Source: Hyphomonas sp. Mor2 (GTDB taxonomy: Bacteria > Pseudomonadota > Alphaproteobacteria > Caulobacterales > Hyphomonadaceae). From it: a stretch of DNA of 64,000 nt. This document shows positions 36,329-45,286 of the stretch, piece by piece. The first letter of the stretch is position 1, and each line of letters begins with the position of its first letter. The position numbers and the translations under genes are program-made. Location of the stretch: the NCBI RefSeq assembly GCF_001854405.1, contig NZ_CP017718.1:2480001-2544000 (forward strand), read 5' to 3'. The notes beneath the pieces are model-generated. The model did no database searches. It was not told where the DNA came from and was given only the letters and a program-made list of their open reading frames with translations.

Positions 36329-36454
36329 GCGGTGTGATCCTGGGTTAAAATAGGGGAATGGCAAAACCGGGTTGCAGTCACAAGCCTCATTTCATTAGGC
36401 CTTGCTGGCCCCGCTGTTTCGATTACAGTAACCACAATAATGGGGACAAAATAG

Positions 36455-37879
36455 ATGCTTGGTCAGGTGGAACACAGCCATGGACGCCGGAAAGTCGCGA
36501 CCTTAGCGCCGCTTGAACAAGCTGTCATCGCCCAGCAGAAAATCGAGGACCTGGTGGCCGCTTCATCCGAAACGGATGCTTTGTGCGCGCTTCAGGACTT
36601 CGTTGCGGACTTCGTTCCGAGCCTGCGCGAAGCGGTCATGCAGCTGCGCAACAGCTATGACATCATTCGCTATGAAGAGCGATCGATGAACAGCGACGCC
36701 ACGGCGGTGAACCGGATTCGCAACGAAATCCTGGAATTGGCCTATGACGCGGTCGATTTTGTGGAAAGCAAGTCGGAGGGCGCGACCCGGACCGCACCGA
36801 CCGGTATTCCCACCTCGGTCGAGGATGAGCTGGGAATGTCGGCCGCTCCCGCAGCTCTGGACGCTGAGGCGGCCCAAATTATCCCTCGAAAGAAACAAAA
36901 GAAAAAGCGGCGCAGATCGAGCTCGAACGGCGCCGACACAGATATTGTCTGCCGACTGGAAGAGGTCGGCCGGACCTTTGGCAAGGGTCGGTTCAAAATG
37001 GACCAGATCAGCCTCGACATACGGCGCGGAGAGATCATTGCCATTGCCGGACGAAATGCGAGCGGCAAGACCACTCTGCTCAACATGATGCTGGGGGATT
37101 TGCTGCCGACGACCGGCAAGATCAGCTATCCGGCCCTTGAAGGCACAGGCCTGCGCCTGCGGCGCAACTGGACGAAAATCAAGAGCCAGATCGGCTCGGT
37201 TCCGCAATTGCCGGAAAAGTGGTTTGGTCGCTTGCGCCACAACCTCAACTATATTGCCGCCGTGAACGGAACCCGGGACCAGGACCTTGAGAGTTTCATC
37301 GACTGGCACTTGTCGCGTTACGAATTGTTCCGGTTCAGACATTCACGCTGGGACGAGATTTCAGGCGGATACAAGATCCGGTTCGAACTGGTCAGGGCCT
37401 TGCTTTCACAACCGAAAATGCTGGTTCTGGACGAACCCCTCGCCTATCTGGATGTGGTCGCCCGCGACCGGTTCCTGCGGGATATCCGCGCCATTGCTGA
37501 CTCGCGCGACAATCCGATGCCGATCATCATCACCTCACAGCACCTGTCAGAGGTGGAAGCGATCGCGGACCATATCCTGCTGCTTGATGACGGCGTGCTG
37601 AAATATCAGGGCTCGGTCGACGACCTTCAGGCCAATCAGCAATACCGGGTATTGGAAATTGCGGTCGATGCTCCCTTGAGCGCAATTGAAACCGCGCTCT
37701 CCGGAGCGCAATTGCAAGGCATCGAACCGACGGTTGAAGGCTACATTCTGGCCATTCCCAAATCGGCGTCGGGCAGCTCCATCTTCACGCGGCTCTCAGC
37801 CGCCTTCGGCGATGATTTCACCATGATGCGCGACATTACCGGATCGGTTCGCGCCATCATGAGCGATGTGGGGACGTAA
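36455..37879 (+). CDS. ABC-transporter ATPase with N-terminal effector-associated-like domain
   Basis: This is an ABC ATPase of 474 residues with an extra N-terminal region. Residues 20-110 form a helical domain (LREAVMQLRNSYDII, EERSMN, then RIRNEILELAYDAV). It resembles the effector-associated domains of prokaryotic conflict systems and the N-terminus of the TIR protein two genes downstream. A lysine/arginine-rich linker (about 147-160) leads into the nucleotide-binding domain. That domain has Walker A GRNASGKTT (K205), a Q-loop in GSVPQLPEKW, signature ISGGYKIRFELVRAL, Walker B MLVLDEPLAYLD (D326/E327) and an H-loop (H363). It starts the operon. Confidence 0.85.
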   Translation: MLGQVEHSHGRRKVATLAPLEQAVIAQQKIEDLVAASSETDALCALQDFVADFVPSLREAVMQLRNSYDIIRYEERSMNSDATAVNRIRNEILELAYDAVDFVESKSEGATRTAPTGIPTSVEDELGMSAAPAALDAEAAQIIPRKKQKKKRRRSSSNGADTDIVCRLEEVGRTFGKGRFKMDQISLDIRRGEIIAIAGRNASGKTTLLNMMLGDLLPTTGKISYPALEGTGLRLRRNWTKIKSQIGSVPQLPEKWFGRLRHNLNYIAAVNGTRDQDLESFIDWHLSRYELFRFRHSRWDEISGGYKIRFELVRALLSQPKMLVLDEPLAYLDVVARDRFLRDIRAIADSRDNPMPIIITSQHLSEVEAIADHILLLDDGVLKYQGSVDDLQANQQYRVLEIAVDAPLSAIETALSGAQLQGIEPTVEGYILAIPKSASGSSIFTRLSAAFGDDFTMMRDITGSVRAIMSDVGT

Positions 37880-37882
37880 GGC

Positions 37883-39004
37883 ATGGCGGACACAGCGAAC
37901 TTGTATGCGCCGAAAGCGAAAAAGGGCGCCCGAAGCGAGCGCGGCAAACCTTATCAGCGCCTACTCAGCTGGATGTCGATCAACCATCCCGGGTACTGGC
38001 GACTGAGGATGGACATCCTCTTACTACTGTATGTGATATTCGGAATTACCGCATTGTTTTCTCCGCTCTTTTTCTCATTCTTGGCGGGAGCAGATGGTAG
38101 ATGCACAACAGATGGGTCCTCATATGTCGATTGCGTGGGCGGCATTGGCCGATACGATTACGATCGCGGCGTTTCCATCTCGAACTACGTTTGGACGGAA
38201 GGATTTACGAGAGGCGACATCAATCTGATCTTCACCACGTTCATCTTGTCGAGCATCGCGGCAGCCTTGATCTGGTGTTATTTCGTTTCGCGCGGCGCGC
38301 GCCTCACCAGTGTCGTGAAAAAGCTGGATTCGCCGCGATTCTTGGCGGTCACATTGCTGCTGGTGCCATTTGTTCTCGCCCCGATGCTCGCGGCTTACTC
38401 TGCTTTCCTGGCAAGCCATGGCGGGGGTCTCGACACATTGTGGACGGGAAACACGACCGTCCGAACCGTGTCGGGCGAAAGTCTGAAACTTCAGTCCCCA
38501 GGATACGAGCATTATGATGATGTTGGCCCTGTTCTCATGTTCCTGCTCGGACTGGCGATCGCCACCACAATCTCTGTCGGTTTGAAAATCGTCATGCTCG
38601 AAGGGCTGGTTGGCCTCGTGAAGTCAATCGTCATTGCCGCCATTCTGGGGACGCTGACCATGGTCGCGTTCGGCTTTTGGATCGTCATCTATGACGACTT
38701 TGTCTTCGCGGGAGTCATGCTCGCAATCCTTCTGGTCTATCTGTCCCTGTTCAAACGCGACCTGTTGATGAATCGACGGCATCGATTTTCGCAGACAATT
38801 GCGCTCAGCTTTGCGCTTTACTGGCCCGGATGGGTGATCTTGTTGGTTGCTGTGTTTGAAGCCGATACCACTTACATATTTGACGATTTGTCCGGATTTG
38901 ATGGCAGCTTCCTGGCTATCATGATCATCTACCTCGTCGCCCTGCTCGTTGAAGCCATGACCTTCCGGGATATTGCCCGCCTCAAAATGTTGCCAAAACC
39001 ATGA
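37883..39004 (+). CDS. Polytopic membrane protein of the ABC/TIR operon
   Basis: This is a membrane protein of 373 residues with roughly eight hydrophobic segments (near 45-65, 115-133, 150-172, 225-245, 248-268, 275-292, 310-328 and 340-360). A large extracytoplasmic loop (about 66-110) contains two cysteines (CTTDGSSYVDC). No conserved ABC permease motif (EAA loop) is visible. It is three bases after the ABC ATPase and overlaps the TIR gene by four bases (ATGA). By position it is the likely membrane partner of the ATPase. The family is unknown. Confidence 0.75.
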   Translation: MADTANLYAPKAKKGARSERGKPYQRLLSWMSINHPGYWRLRMDILLLLYVIFGITALFSPLFFSFLAGADGRCTTDGSSYVDCVGGIGRYDYDRGVSISNYVWTEGFTRGDINLIFTTFILSSIAAALIWCYFVSRGARLTSVVKKLDSPRFLAVTLLLVPFVLAPMLAAYSAFLASHGGGLDTLWTGNTTVRTVSGESLKLQSPGYEHYDDVGPVLMFLLGLAIATTISVGLKIVMLEGLVGLVKSIVIAAILGTLTMVAFGFWIVIYDDFVFAGVMLAILLVYLSLFKRDLLMNRRHRFSQTIALSFALYWPGWVILLVAVFEADTTYIFDDLSGFDGSFLAIMIIYLVALLVEAMTFRDIARLKMLPKP

Positions 39005-39822
39005 CCGATGCCCGCGAAGACCTTCTGAACCTGATCGGCAAGGCGCAATCCTTGAGCGCTCTCAACGATGCCATGCGGATCATGCGGGAATTGCTGCCCG
39101 CGAGCTCGCCGGATCGCAATCTGCGCAAGCAGGTCACTTTGTTGCGGGCGCGGCTGCGCGACGCGCTGGAAGCAGATCGCCTCGGCCTGCGCAGTCAGAC
39201 AGAACTGCGCGAGGAGGAATTGAAACTCGCCCACATTGCGCGCGAAGTGGCAGCAGATGTCGTTCGCACCGCCGATCCTGATCATTTGCAAACCTCGGTC
39301 CAATCCCTCTCCGTCTCACTCGCCTCGCGCCAGCCTGAGGGCCAGGCGGACAAGGCCGGTGGTCAGATCTTCTTGTCATACCGGCGCAAGGATTCCGCAG
39401 ATGTCACCGCCCGCATTCGGGAGCGTCTGGTTGGCGAGTTTGGCCGGGAAGCGGTCTTTTTCGATGTCGACTCGATCCCGCTCGGCGTCAATTTCCGCGC
39501 CCATATCGTCGCGACGCTCGCACAGTGCAAAGCCTGCCTCGCCATAGTTGGTCCGGAATGGGTGAATATTTGCGACGACAAGGGCAATCGACGGCTGGAT
39601 GATTTCAATGACCCCATTCGCGTCGAGATCGAAACCGCCCTGCGGATTGACCGGCGGGTGATCCCTGTTCTGGTTGGCAATGCAAATGTCCCGGAGCGGG
39701 ACCAGGTGCCCGACAGCTTGCACGGCTTTTGCTCGCAGAATGCGTTCAAGGTGCGCCCTGACCCCGACTTTGATCAGGATATGAGCAAGCTGATCGAATT
39801 GCTGCAGATGCAGGTCCTGTAG
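39001..39822 (+). CDS. TIR-domain protein with N-terminal effector-associated-like domain
   Basis: This protein of 273 residues has two parts. Residues 1-90 form a helical domain (LLNLIGKAQSLSALNDAM, LRKQVTLLRARLRDALEADR, then REEELKLAHIAREV) that resembles the N-terminus of the ABC ATPase. Residues about 121-250 are a TIR domain: GQIFLSYRRKD, AVFFDVDSIPLG, CLAIVGPEW, DPIRVEIETAL and VIPVLVG. E209 in RVEIETAL sits where the catalytic glutamate of TIR NADases lies. Many bacterial TIR proteins deplete NAD+ or make signalling nucleotides. It is the last gene of the three-gene operon. Confidence 0.88.
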   Translation: MTDAREDLLNLIGKAQSLSALNDAMRIMRELLPASSPDRNLRKQVTLLRARLRDALEADRLGLRSQTELREEELKLAHIAREVAADVVRTADPDHLQTSVQSLSVSLASRQPEGQADKAGGQIFLSYRRKDSADVTARIRERLVGEFGREAVFFDVDSIPLGVNFRAHIVATLAQCKACLAIVGPEWVNICDDKGNRRLDDFNDPIRVEIETALRIDRRVIPVLVGNANVPERDQVPDSLHGFCSQNAFKVRPDPDFDQDMSKLIELLQMQVL

Positions 39823-39983
39823 GACGTCGCTGGAACCACGGACCTGCGCGCCCAAACGAACGCCGCTTCTTGCCAAAAAACTGAGTCCCCTTTCTGCGCC
39901 GCATGGGTTAAGTCCCGCGCCGGGGAAGACATTCATTCCACACCACTCGGGCTGCGTCGGGTCAGAACACACGGACGCTGCGC

Positions 39984-41234
39984 ATGCCCTACACTTCCGC
40001 ACCCCCCGGCCCCACTCGCCAGAGTGATCGCTACGAGATCATGGACGTCCTTCGCGGCTTTGCCCTTCTGGGCGTTTTGATCGCAAACCTGGTTGAACTG
40101 GGCGGGGTTGACGTGCTGGCCACCGCGCACCAGCTCGCCGCCTTACCCTCCGCTGCGATCGACGCGCGCACCAGCTGGTGGCTGGACCTGCTGGTCTTTG
40201 ACAAGGCCAACACGCTGTTCGCTGTACTGTTCGGCGCCGGATTCTGGATCATGCTGGAACGCTTGAATGCCCGCGCCGCCCCGTTCGAGCGCATTTACCT
40301 GCGGCGGATCTCGCTACTCACGGCGTTCGGCTTGCTCCATCTATTTGGATGGTTCGCCTGGGACATTCTACATGTCTACGGGTTGATGGCGTTCCTTCTT
40401 CTTCTGTCCCGTAACCTGTCCTCGAGAACCATGCTCCTGATCGGGCTGCCCTTGCTCTTGTTCGCCCGCCCGGTCCTGGAATGGACGATCGAGCAAAGCG
40501 AAACGCTGTCGGGCATGATGAATCTCGCTTACACGGACGCCGCCATTCTTGAGCGCCAGTCGGTGGCTTTGTCCGGAGACATTGTCGCCTGGGTCAGCGC
40601 TATGAATGAGATGACCTGGCAGGACTGGATTCTCAGCGGCACCATGGTGGCCTGGTTCGCCTATGCGCTCGGCCGGTTCTTTATCGGCGCCTGGATCGTC
40701 CGGCAGGGCGTGATCCAGAGTGCCGAACGCCATCTCCCCCTGGTCAGGGCCTGTACCATCCCTTTGCTCGGATTGGGATTTGGACTGCAAGTGATCGTGC
40801 TTACCCTGCAGGACGGCCCCGCGGGCACATGGACGTCCTCGGCCCCTCTCGCGCTCGACCTGACGCAAGGCGTCGCGACCCCGTTAATTGCGGCGGGCTA
40901 TGTCTGCCTGCTGACCCAGCTCTTTTTCGGCACCCGCACGCGATGGCTGGTGCAGCCCTTCGCTCCGGTCGGACAGATGGCCCTGACAAATTATCTCTTG
41001 CAGAGCCCTTTCATTATCCTGGTGCTCGGCGGGTGGGGTCCTGGGCTCGGCCTTGCGGGCGAGGCCGGCAGCACCGCTTACACTTTGCTGGCGCTCGCCT
41101 TTTTCGCCGCTCAGGTCCTGTTCAGTCACTATTGGATGAAGGCCTTCGCATATGGGCCCGCAGAGTGGGTCTGGCGCGCCTTGACCTACCAAACGCGTCC
41201 AAAAATGCGGCGAACGTCAACGCCAACGGCTTGA
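39984..41234 (+). CDS. DUF418 family membrane protein (YeiB-like)
   Basis: This is a membrane protein of 416 residues with about ten helices and the family start IMDVLRGFALLGVLIANLVE. FLPFIL-like KANTLFAVLFGAGFWI and the C-terminal DUF418 block (GQMALTNYLLQSPFI, FGPxEWxWR-type ending YGPAEWVWRALTY) are typical. Family members are related to acyltransferase-3 proteins and have no established function. It has no obvious operon partner. The next gene starts 80 bases after its stop. Confidence 0.88.
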   Translation: MPYTSAPPGPTRQSDRYEIMDVLRGFALLGVLIANLVELGGVDVLATAHQLAALPSAAIDARTSWWLDLLVFDKANTLFAVLFGAGFWIMLERLNARAAPFERIYLRRISLLTAFGLLHLFGWFAWDILHVYGLMAFLLLLSRNLSSRTMLLIGLPLLLFARPVLEWTIEQSETLSGMMNLAYTDAAILERQSVALSGDIVAWVSAMNEMTWQDWILSGTMVAWFAYALGRFFIGAWIVRQGVIQSAERHLPLVRACTIPLLGLGFGLQVIVLTLQDGPAGTWTSSAPLALDLTQGVATPLIAAGYVCLLTQLFFGTRTRWLVQPFAPVGQMALTNYLLQSPFIILVLGGWGPGLGLAGEAGSTAYTLLALAFFAAQVLFSHYWMKAFAYGPAEWVWRALTYQTRPKMRRTSTPTA

Positions 41235-41314
41235 ACGCTGCGCTTCCCGCCACGACACCCTTGGAAAATGACCCCGCGCACGTTACCTTTAACGTGAACG
41301 TCAGGAGTCCGCCC

Positions 41315-42496
41315 ATGTTCCTCAACTTCTTCAATGAACTTCGCGCCGCCAAGGTTCCGGTCACGCTGAAGGAATATCTGTCGCTGATGGAAGCCATGGA
41401 TAAGGGCGTCATCGACCGCGATGTCGAGGATTTCTATTATCTCGCTCGCGCCGCTCTGGTGAAGGATGAGCGCAATATCGACAAGTTCGACAAGGTATTC
41501 GGTCACGTTTTCAAGGGCCTGGACAGCCTCGGCGAGGCGATCGAAGCGCAGGACCTGCCGGAAGAATGGCTGCGCAAGATGACAGAAAAATTCCTCAGCC
41601 CGGAAGAAATGGCGGAAATCGAAGCCATGGGCGGCTTCGAGAAGCTGATGGAAACGCTGAAGAAACGTCTCGAAGAGCAGAAGAAGCGGCACGAAGGTGG
41701 CAATAAGTGGATCGGAACCGGCGGCACCTCGCCCTTCGGCGCCAATGGCTATAATCCGGAAGGCATCCGCATTGGCCAGGACAAGTCGCGCCACCGCCGC
41801 GCCACCAAGGTCTGGGACAAGCGCGAGTTCAAGAATTATGATGACAGTGTCGAACTCGGCACGCGCAATATCAAGGTCGCGCTGAAACGCCTGCGCAAAT
41901 GGGCCCGCACCGGCAGCCCGGATGAGCTGGATCTCGATGCGACGATCCGGAACACGGCTCGCCAGGGCTATCTCGATATCGAAATGCGCCCGGAGCGCCG
42001 CAATTCTGTCTCTGTATTGCTGCTCATGGATGTCGGCGGCTCGATGGACCCACATGTTAAGGTGATGGAAGAGCTATTCTCTGCCGCCCGGACGGAGATC
42101 AAGAATCTCGAATACTACTATTTCCACAATTGCCCTTATGAGGGTCTCTGGAAAGACAATCGCCGTCGCCGCGCCGATGTCATCCCGACCTGGGACGTGC
42201 TGCACAAGTATCCGAGCGAGTACAAGGTGATCATTGTCGGCGACGCGACCATGAGCCCGTACGAGATCACTTATGCTGGCGGTTCGGTCGAGCATTGGAA
42301 CGAAGAGCCTGGTGGCCTGTGGATCCAGCGTCTGGTGGAACAGTATCCGAACCTTGCCTGGCTGAACCCGGTCAAATCCGGAGCCTGGGACTATACAGGC
42401 TCGATCCAGCTGATCCGCGAACTGATCGGCCCGGACCGGATGTTCGAAATGACACTTGAGGGCCTGGACGGCGCAATGAAAGAGCTCGGGCGCTAG
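41315..42496 (+). CDS. VWA domain-containing protein (CoxE-like)
   Basis: This is a protein of 393 residues with a C-terminal von Willebrand A domain. The metal-ion adhesion motif is LLMDVGGSMDPH (D239, from 235), the form seen in CoxE-like proteins that work with MoxR AAA+ ATPases. The N-terminal half is helical and charged, with repeated KRLEEQKKRHEGG. The MoxR partner is not adjacent. The upstream part of this reading frame (40829 on) is a shadow of the DUF418 gene; the ATG at 41315 follows an AGGAG site. Confidence 0.9.
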   Translation: MFLNFFNELRAAKVPVTLKEYLSLMEAMDKGVIDRDVEDFYYLARAALVKDERNIDKFDKVFGHVFKGLDSLGEAIEAQDLPEEWLRKMTEKFLSPEEMAEIEAMGGFEKLMETLKKRLEEQKKRHEGGNKWIGTGGTSPFGANGYNPEGIRIGQDKSRHRRATKVWDKREFKNYDDSVELGTRNIKVALKRLRKWARTGSPDELDLDATIRNTARQGYLDIEMRPERRNSVSVLLLMDVGGSMDPHVKVMEELFSAARTEIKNLEYYYFHNCPYEGLWKDNRRRRADVIPTWDVLHKYPSEYKVIIVGDATMSPYEITYAGGSVEHWNEEPGGLWIQRLVEQYPNLAWLNPVKSGAWDYTGSIQLIRELIGPDRMFEMTLEGLDGAMKELGR

Positions 42497-42499
42497 GCC

Positions 42500-43231
42500 T
42501 CAAGTCGGCCACTGGGCCTTGATTGACCAGCGCGTCTCATTGATCTGACGGGTTTCGACCGTCATCCCGGCTTCACGGCAAATCACATCGGCTGCGGCAA
42601 TGTCCCAGAGACCACAGCCATGTTCGTCATAGCCGCTGAGGCGACCCATGCCGGACATGGCGAGCGCGAAGACCGCGCAGCGATAGCGCACAACGGAATA
42701 GTCGCGCGCGCGATAGGTTTGCGCGCGAGTGTCGGTTTGCGGGCCGGTTTCAAAATCATTCTCGCCAATCGCAAAAATCTTGACCGGGCTCCTGGGGCGA
42801 AGATCGCCTGCGGGCACGCCATTGATCCGCACGCCCGCACCCTTCGCCGCCGACACGGTGAGCCCCAATGCCGGTAAAGCTATCGCCCCAAGCGAGGAGT
42901 GTCCGTTATCCCAATGGCCGACCGAGATGCCCCAGATGGGCAAGCCGAGGACGAAATTCGATGTGCCGTCAATCGGATCAATCGCCCAGCCCCTGGCATC
43001 GCCGGTCAATGCTCCGCCCATTTCCTCCCCGATCACAGCTTGACCCGGAAACTGCTCCGCCAATCCGTTCCGCAACAATTGCTCGATCTCGATATCGGCA
43101 TTCGAAGCAAACTGACCGGCGGACTTTTCGTCCAGGATGAGCGCCTCGCGCTTGCTTGCCCAGGACAAGCCCAGGCCAGCGGCCGGCGCCATCAGGGATT
43201 CCAGTTGCAGCACAGCTGATGGCGGTGGCAT
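42500..43231 (-). CDS. Inositol monophosphatase family protein (second copy)
   Basis: This is a Mg2+-dependent phosphatase of the inositol monophosphatase superfamily, 243 residues, shorter and more divergent than the SuhB-like protein at 3660. Metal-ligand motifs are present: GEEMGG (E69/E70), DPIDGTSNF (D85, D88) and WDIAAADVICREAG near the C-terminus. It might be an inositol-phosphate, histidinol-phosphate or related phosphatase; the sequence does not decide. The ATG at 43231 lies four bases after the stop of the dehydrogenase gene, so the two may be cotranscribed. Confidence 0.85.
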   Translation of the reverse strand: MPPPSAVLQLESLMAPAAGLGLSWASKREALILDEKSAGQFASNADIEIEQLLRNGLAEQFPGQAVIGEEMGGALTGDARGWAIDPIDGTSNFVLGLPIWGISVGHWDNGHSSLGAIALPALGLTVSAAKGAGVRINGVPAGDLRPRSPVKIFAIGENDFETGPQTDTRAQTYRARDYSVVRYRCAVFALAMSGMGRLSGYDEHGCGLWDIAAADVICREAGMTVETRQINETRWSIKAQWPT

Positions 43232-43235
43232 CGAG

Positions 43236-45227
43236 TTATTCCGGCAAGGCGAAGGCGACCACGTGATCGCCAATCCGTGTGCCGGACTTGCCATGTCCTC
43301 CGGCGGCGATGACAACATATTGCTTGTCATTCCAGACATAAGTCATCGGTGTCGCCTGTCCGCCCGCGGGGAGGCGGCCTTTCCAGAGTTCCTTGCCGGT
43401 CTCGACATCGAGCGCGCGCAGGTAATCGTCCATGGCCGCGCCAATGAAGATCAGTCCGCCTTTGGTCACGACTGGTCCGCCAAAGTTCGGCGTGCCCAGC
43501 TTCAGGGCCAGCCCGCCCGGGGCAAGATCGCGGGTTGTCCCGAACGGACGTCGCCAGACAATCTCGCCGCGGGCAATATCCACTCCGGCGATCACCCCCC
43601 AGGGTGGCGTCGAGCAGGGCAGACCCAGCGGCGAGAAAATCGGCTTCCGGCTCATCGCATAGGGTGCGCCTTCCATCGGCGCGAATTCAGCGTCATGATC
43701 AATCTCTGTCGCCTCCCGCGCCTCGGTATTCGGATGCAGGTGCACAGATTGCGCGACATTGTTCATATTGATCACAACCAGATTGCGGGAAGGGTCAAAC
43801 GCCGCGCTGCCCCAATTTGCGCCCCCGCCCGTGAACGGATAGGCAAGCGTGCCCTCGACTGTTGGCGGCGTGTACAGCCCCTCCTGGCGCAGCGCGCTCA
43901 GCTTGCTGCCGCACGCCATCTTGTCCCAAAGGGTGACGCCAAATGCCTTGCCAGGATCCAGCCGGTCCGGCACCACGGGTTCCGGGCGCACCGGGAAGGG
44001 CTGGGTTGGCGACAAAACCTCGCCCTCGACGCCGTCCTGCGGAACCGGGCGCTCCTCGACGGGAATGACCGGCACGCCGGTCTCGCGGTCGAGCACAAAT
44101 ATCAGCCCCATCTTGGTGACTTGTACCACCACATCGCGAAGCTCACCTTCAACTGGAATCTGATACAGGCCCGGCTGAGCCGGCAAGTCATAATCCCAGA
44201 CATCGTGATGCACGATCTGATACGCCCAAACGGTTTCACCCGTCCGGGCATCCAGAGCCACGACCGAATTGGCATGCTCATTATTGCCGGGGCGCTCACC
44301 GCCAAAGTAATCCGGGCTGGCCGTCGAGGTGGGCAGAAAGACCAGGCCGCGTTCAGAATCCACGGACATGCTCGTCCACACATTGGCGTGCCCGATCCTT
44401 GTGTCGCCGTCTTCGTTCCAGGGAATTGGATTGTATTTCCATAGCGGCGCGCCGGTTACCGCATCGAAGGCGTGCACGGTTCCGAGCGGCGCATCCGAGC
44501 GCAGATTGTCGCTGATCGAAGTGCCGGTAATGACCACATCTTCGTAGACGACCGGCGCCGACGTGATCTGAAATTCGCCCGGCCAGCGCAGGGCCAGGCT
44601 CGGCTCGATCTGCACCCGGCCGTCTTCGCCGAACTCGGAACAGGCCGCACCGGTCGCCGTATCGACGGCAATCAGTTCTGCTTCGACAGTCCCCATAAAG
44701 ACGCGTGATCCGCAGGCTCCATCTGAAACAGACGGCTGCTCGAAATGCGCCACGCCGCGACAGGAAAATTCGTTACCAGGGCGACCATCAATCGGGACGC
44801 CGGGATCATATTCCCATTTCAAGGCGCCGGATCCCGGGTCGAGGGCGACCACTTCATTGAACTGCGTACACAAGATCAATGCATCATCGACGAGAATGGG
44901 CGTGGCCTGGAAAGAGGCGCGATGTCGGGCGGAGTCGCGCCCCTCAAACGCGCCTGTCTGTTGAGTCCATGCCACTTCCAGATCGTCGACATTATCGCGA
45001 TCGATCTGACCCGCCGCAGAGTAGCGATTGCCGCCCTCGTCACCGCCATAGGCCGACCAGCCATGACCAAGAGCGCCTGGAGCGTCGCGCACGGGTTCGG
45101 ACCGTCCATCAATCGACAGGTCGTCACCAATGCCCATCACCCGCCACATCGCTGTGCCGCCGAGAAAGCTGATTGCGATCAGGGCCAACAGCGCTGCGAG
45201 GACAAGTCTAAGCGGGGTCAGTTTCAT
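43236..45227 (-). CDS. PQQ-dependent dehydrogenase (membrane-bound glucose dehydrogenase-like)
   Basis: This is a quinoprotein dehydrogenase of 663 residues. One N-terminal transmembrane helix (5-30) is followed by an eight-bladed propeller in the periplasm. Quinoprotein blocks include WSAYGGDEGGNRYSAAGQI, IVHHDVWDYDLPAQP, GTPNFGGPVVTKGGLIFIGA and the C-terminal AGGHG. LPCSTPPWG contains the conserved Cys-x-x-Pro-Pro. It lacks the five N-terminal helices of E. coli Gcd, so it is the shorter membrane-anchored form. The substrate (aldose or alcohol) is unknown, and no PQQ biosynthesis genes are in the window. Confidence 0.92.
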   Translation of the reverse strand: MKLTPLRLVLAALLALIAISFLGGTAMWRVMGIGDDLSIDGRSEPVRDAPGALGHGWSAYGGDEGGNRYSAAGQIDRDNVDDLEVAWTQQTGAFEGRDSARHRASFQATPILVDDALILCTQFNEVVALDPGSGALKWEYDPGVPIDGRPGNEFSCRGVAHFEQPSVSDGACGSRVFMGTVEAELIAVDTATGAACSEFGEDGRVQIEPSLALRWPGEFQITSAPVVYEDVVITGTSISDNLRSDAPLGTVHAFDAVTGAPLWKYNPIPWNEDGDTRIGHANVWTSMSVDSERGLVFLPTSTASPDYFGGERPGNNEHANSVVALDARTGETVWAYQIVHHDVWDYDLPAQPGLYQIPVEGELRDVVVQVTKMGLIFVLDRETGVPVIPVEERPVPQDGVEGEVLSPTQPFPVRPEPVVPDRLDPGKAFGVTLWDKMACGSKLSALRQEGLYTPPTVEGTLAYPFTGGGANWGSAAFDPSRNLVVINMNNVAQSVHLHPNTEAREATEIDHDAEFAPMEGAPYAMSRKPIFSPLGLPCSTPPWGVIAGVDIARGEIVWRRPFGTTRDLAPGGLALKLGTPNFGGPVVTKGGLIFIGAAMDDYLRALDVETGKELWKGRLPAGGQATPMTYVWNDKQYVVIAAGGHGKSGTRIGDHVVAFALPE

Positions 45228-45286
45228 GTCGGGGTCCCTCGAATTCTTTCACCCCATGTTGGCGGTTGGAAGCTCTGCTGTCTACG

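Noticed and set aside
36406-36421. Sigma-54-like sequence before the ABC/TIR operon
   Set aside because: TGGC is present, but the -12 element reads TTTC rather than TTGC, so it fails at the invariant GC.
40829-41314. Upstream extension of the VWA-protein reading frame
   Set aside because: It lies inside the DUF418 gene in another frame, and the ATG at 41315 has a good AGGAG site.
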